Shown here: in pieces, positions 35,961-38,557 of the stretch | How the letters are laid out: every line of letters begins with the position of its first letter | Position numbering within the stretch: the stretch's first letter is position 1 | Source of the DNA: Candidatus Shapirobacteria bacterium | Lineage (GTDB): Bacteria; Patescibacteriota; Microgenomatia; UBA12405; UBA6130 | Assembly (NCBI GenBank): GCA_027039485.1 | Contig: JALWDZ010000013.1 | Coordinates: 1-38,557 of the forward strand | DNA: 38,557 nucleotides | Reading direction: 5' to 3' | The notes under the pieces: generated by a model | Databases searched by the model: none | Told to the model about the DNA's origin: nothing | Seen by the model: the letters and a program-made list of their open reading frames with translations, nothing else | Position numbers and translations under genes: made by a program

Positions 35961-37676
35961 CTACATCTTCTCCAGCGGCTGGATGCCGAGGGTTTCCAGG
36001 CCGAGGCGGAGAATGACCGTCGCCGCCTGAACCAAAAAGAGGCGGAATTGGCTCCGCTTTTGATCAGCCAGCCCTAGAACGCGGTGCTTTTGGTAAAAAA
36101 GATTGAACTTTTGCGCCAATTGAAAAAGATATTGGGCCAAAAAATGGGGGGCAAACTGGTTGGCGGCGCTGACAAGCACCTCAGGAAATTGGTAATAAGT
36201 CCGCAAAAGGGCCAATTCTTCGTCGTTCAATCGGGCCGGCAGCCGGGCCGCTTTCACCTCCCCACCCCGGGCCAAGATGCTCCGCCCCCGGGCATAGGTG
36301 TACTGCAAATAAGGCGCCGAATAGCCTTCGATGGCCAAAATCTTGTCCCAATCAAAAACAATGTCCCGCTGGATTTCCTGCTTGAGGTCGTTAAACTTGA
36401 TGCCGCCAACGGCCACCGCCTGGGCCACGGCCTCTTTCTCGGCCGGGCTTAAATTTTGGCCGCTGCGCTTGACCAACTGGCGGGCCCGACGCAAGCCTTC
36501 GTTGATCACCTCTTCAAGGTGGAGCGTCCGCCCCCGGCGGGTGGAAAATTTGCCCCGTTGGCCGCGGATTAAGCCGTGGCCAAGGTGGACCAATTGCCGC
36601 CGCGAGATGTAGCCCAACCGCTCGGCCGCCAAAAACACTTGCTGGAAATGGAGCCGCTGTTCGCCGCCAACCTCATAAACAATCAGGTCGGGGTGCCACT
36701 TTTGAACCCGGAATTTAATTGTTGCCAGGTCGCGGAGGAGATAGGTCGTCGCCCCGTCCGACTTGACCAGCATCGCTGGTACCTTCAAGCCCGGCAGTTT
36801 CATCACCAGCGCCCCCCGGCTTTTTTCCACCAAGCCCCGGCGGCGGGCATCAGCCAAAACTTGGTCCATCCAGCCCTGAAAATAGTAGTAAGACTCGCCG
36901 AAAGCATAGTCAATCTTGACCCCCAAAAGCCGATAGATGCGGTCAAATTCGGCCTGGCTGACCCGGACGCAGGCTTGCCAAATCCGCTTAGCCTCCCGGT
37001 CCCCTTCCTCGAGGCGGCGGAACCAGCGGCGGCCTTCTTTTTCTAGCTGGGGATTTTGGGCCGCCCGGCGGTGAAATTCAACATAAAGCTCTTCTAGCTT
37101 AGCCACTGTCAATTTGTCAAGGGGAATTTTTTGGCTCTTGATCATGTAAATCAGGCGGCCAAATTGAGTTCCCCAGTCGCCGAGATGGTTGTCGCCGATA
37201 GTCCGCCAGCCGAGAAGGCGGTAAAGGTTGTAAATCGCCTGGCCAATGTTGGTTGACCGCAAGTGGCCGATGCCAAAACTTTTGGCAATGTTGGGAGCCG
37301 AATAATCAATGACTACCGTTTTGCCATGGCCAATTTTGGCTAACTGTTGGCGAAATTTTGATTCATCAACAATGGCGGCCGCCTGGGCCAAAAGGTAGTC
37401 CGGGCGGAGCCAAAAGTTGACAAAGCCGGGCGGGGCCGCTGCCACCCGGGCCACGCCCTCAATTGGAGGCAATTTGAGGGCTAAAAGTTTGGCCAGATCC
37501 AAGGGGCTAGCCAATTCGGAGCGCTGCTTTTTCAATTGGGAAAAGGCTAACAGCGGCCAGTTGGTGGCATAGTCGCCGTGGTCGGGCCGGTCGGGATGGT
37601 CTAGCTGGACGGGAATTTTAGCCCCTAAACTCTCCCCTGCCGCGGCCACCGCCCGCCGAATTTCCTCGCTAATCAT
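35961..37676 (-). CDS. argS: Arginyl-tRNA synthetase
   Basis: VIDYSAPNIAKSFGIGHLRSTNIGQAIYNLYRLLGW...NHLGDWGTQFGRLI; C-terminal DALR-like domain. Confidence 0.96.
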   Translation of the reverse strand: MISEEIRRAVAAAGESLGAKIPVQLDHPDRPDHGDYATNWPLLAFSQLKKQRSELASPLDLAKLLALKLPPIEGVARVAAAPPGFVNFWLRPDYLLAQAAAIVDESKFRQQLAKIGHGKTVVIDYSAPNIAKSFGIGHLRSTNIGQAIYNLYRLLGWRTIGDNHLGDWGTQFGRLIYMIKSQKIPLDKLTVAKLEELYVEFHRRAAQNPQLEKEGRRWFRRLEEGDREAKRIWQACVRVSQAEFDRIYRLLGVKIDYAFGESYYYFQGWMDQVLADARRRGLVEKSRGALVMKLPGLKVPAMLVKSDGATTYLLRDLATIKFRVQKWHPDLIVYEVGGEQRLHFQQVFLAAERLGYISRRQLVHLGHGLIRGQRGKFSTRRGRTLHLEEVINEGLRRARQLVKRSGQNLSPAEKEAVAQAVAVGGIKFNDLKQEIQRDIVFDWDKILAIEGYSAPYLQYTYARGRSILARGGEVKAARLPARLNDEELALLRTYYQFPEVLVSAANQFAPHFLAQYLFQLAQKFNLFYQKHRVLGLADQKRSQFRLFLVQAATVILRLGLETLGIQPLEKM

Positions 37677-37744
37677 AGGTAATTATACAAAAAATTTAGA
37701 ACTAGGTAATTAGAACTTGGAGCTTAGAACTCAGAGCTCAGTAA

Positions 37745-37865
37745 AGAGAAGAAGATTAAATAATAAATAATATAGAATATCAGGAAAAATCAGGTAATCA
37801 GGGAAAGAGAATCAGAGATCAGAAAAACAGGGAAAGTTAATCTGATACCCTGATACCCTTTCCCT
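37745..37865 (+). repeat. CCTGATACC/ATATCAGG composite repeat (copy 5)
   Basis: agaatatcaggaaaaatcaggtaatcagggaaagagaatcagagatcagaaaaacagggaaagttaatctgataccctgatacccttt. Confidence 0.8.
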
Positions 37866-37923
37866 GGTAGGTCATTTTTAGATGTTTTACCACAGATAGT
37901 CAGGCACAAAAATGTCCCAAAAT

Positions 37924-38012
37924 CCCCCCTAAAGTAGGGGTAAACCCGAGGTGTAAAGGGTAAAACACCTCCGAGGTGTAATGCACTCCGCCAGCCGGCG
38001 GAACACCTCGGG
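37924..38012 (+). repeat. GAGGTGT palindromic element, long variant with mini-palindrome
   Basis: cccccctaaagtaggggtaaacccgaggtgtaaagggtaaaacacctccgaggtgtaatgcactccgccagccggcggaacacctcggg. Confidence 0.95.
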
Positions 38013-38134
38013 AGACATCTATATAAATGTCAAATTCCAAACAAATTCTAATTACCAAAATCCTAGTCCGCCGGCTGGCAGACTAAACAATGTTCAAATG
38101 ACCAAAATTCAAATGTTCAAAACATTTCTTCTTC

Positions 38135-38270
38135 TCGTCATCCCGCCCTTTCGTGAGAAAGGGCGGGATCTAGCGAAGCGCAAAGTCGCTGGCATCCGAA
38201 CTTGGGTTTACTCTCGTGCGCCTTCGGCTAGATCCTTCACTTCGCCTGGCGGCTCGTTCAGGATGACTTC
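38135..38270 (+). repeat. GTCATCC-family repeat with CCCGCCCTTTC hairpin
   Basis: cgtcatcccgccctttcgtgagaaagggcgggatctagcg...tcgttcaggatgac. Confidence 0.8.
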
Positions 38271-38327
38271 CTAAGATACTGAGTTCTAAGTTCCAAGTTC
38301 TAAGTTCCAATAACCTAGTTCCTGGCC

Positions 38328-38557
38328 CTAAAGTAGTAAAAAGAGTCCCAGGAGGGCGGTGGAAATGCCGGTGAAAACGGCCGCCCAGGTTGAATCGCCA
38401 AAGCCGGCATTCATAATTGTCGGCTGTGGCGTCGGCGTGGCGGCTGCCGTTGGCTCTGGCGTTGGTGTTGGTGCTGAGGTTGGCTCTGGCGTCGGAGTCG
38501 GGGTTACCGTTGGCTCTGGCGTTGGCGTGGCTGTTGGGCCCGGGGTCGGGGTTGGAG
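38328..38557 (-). CDS. C-terminus of Pro-Thr-rich surface protein with terminal TM anchor (runs off window)
   Basis: minus reads ...PTPTPGPTATPTPEPTVTPTPTPEPTSAPTPTPEPTAAATPTPQPTIMNAGFGDSTWAAVFTGISTALLGLFLLL*. Confidence 0.8.
   Translation of the reverse strand, partial: PTPTPGPTATPTPEPTVTPTPTPEPTSAPTPTPEPTAAATPTPQPTIMNAGFGDSTWAAVFTGISTALLGLFLLL

Overview
This 38.6-kb window looks like a chromosomal segment of a small-genome bacterium. The lineage is an inference: gene content, leaderless promoters and dense nested intergenic repeats suggest Candidate Phyla Radiation/Patescibacteria. Recognisable genes are mreB, ftsH, argS, folD, pth, an SPFH/prohibitin-like protein, an M16 peptidase, two glycosyltransferases (GT4-like and WecG/TagA-like), DUF72, DUF134 fused to a zinc ribbon, a MazG-like pyrophosphohydrolase, a HepT/MntA (HEPN/MNT) pair, a RelE-like pair, a ParB/Srx-like protein, and four complete tRNAs (Asn-GTT, Ser-GGA, Arg-TCG, Arg-CCT). 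The main points for follow-up are: (i) both small GIY-YIG endonuclease ORFs in the window sit at a tRNA gene and are bracketed by a partial copy of that tRNA; (ii) a RAYT (Y1 HUH transposase) gene lies between copies of a palindromic GAGGTGT element. Eight full copies occur, all in one orientation, and many carry a TTGACA box near the outer edge; (iii) a 16-bp mini-palindrome (TCCGCCGGCTGGCGGA) recurs inside other elements, including inside one tRNA fragment; (iv) most operon-first genes have a -10 box only 5-9 nt from the start codon, implying leaderless mRNAs; (v) there is a cobalamin-riboswitch-like RNA with no recognisable target gene, plus a promoter-driven structured leader upstream of a lipoprotein; (vi) an MGMT-like/HAD fusion is present. 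All calls were made by eye; no database search was run.
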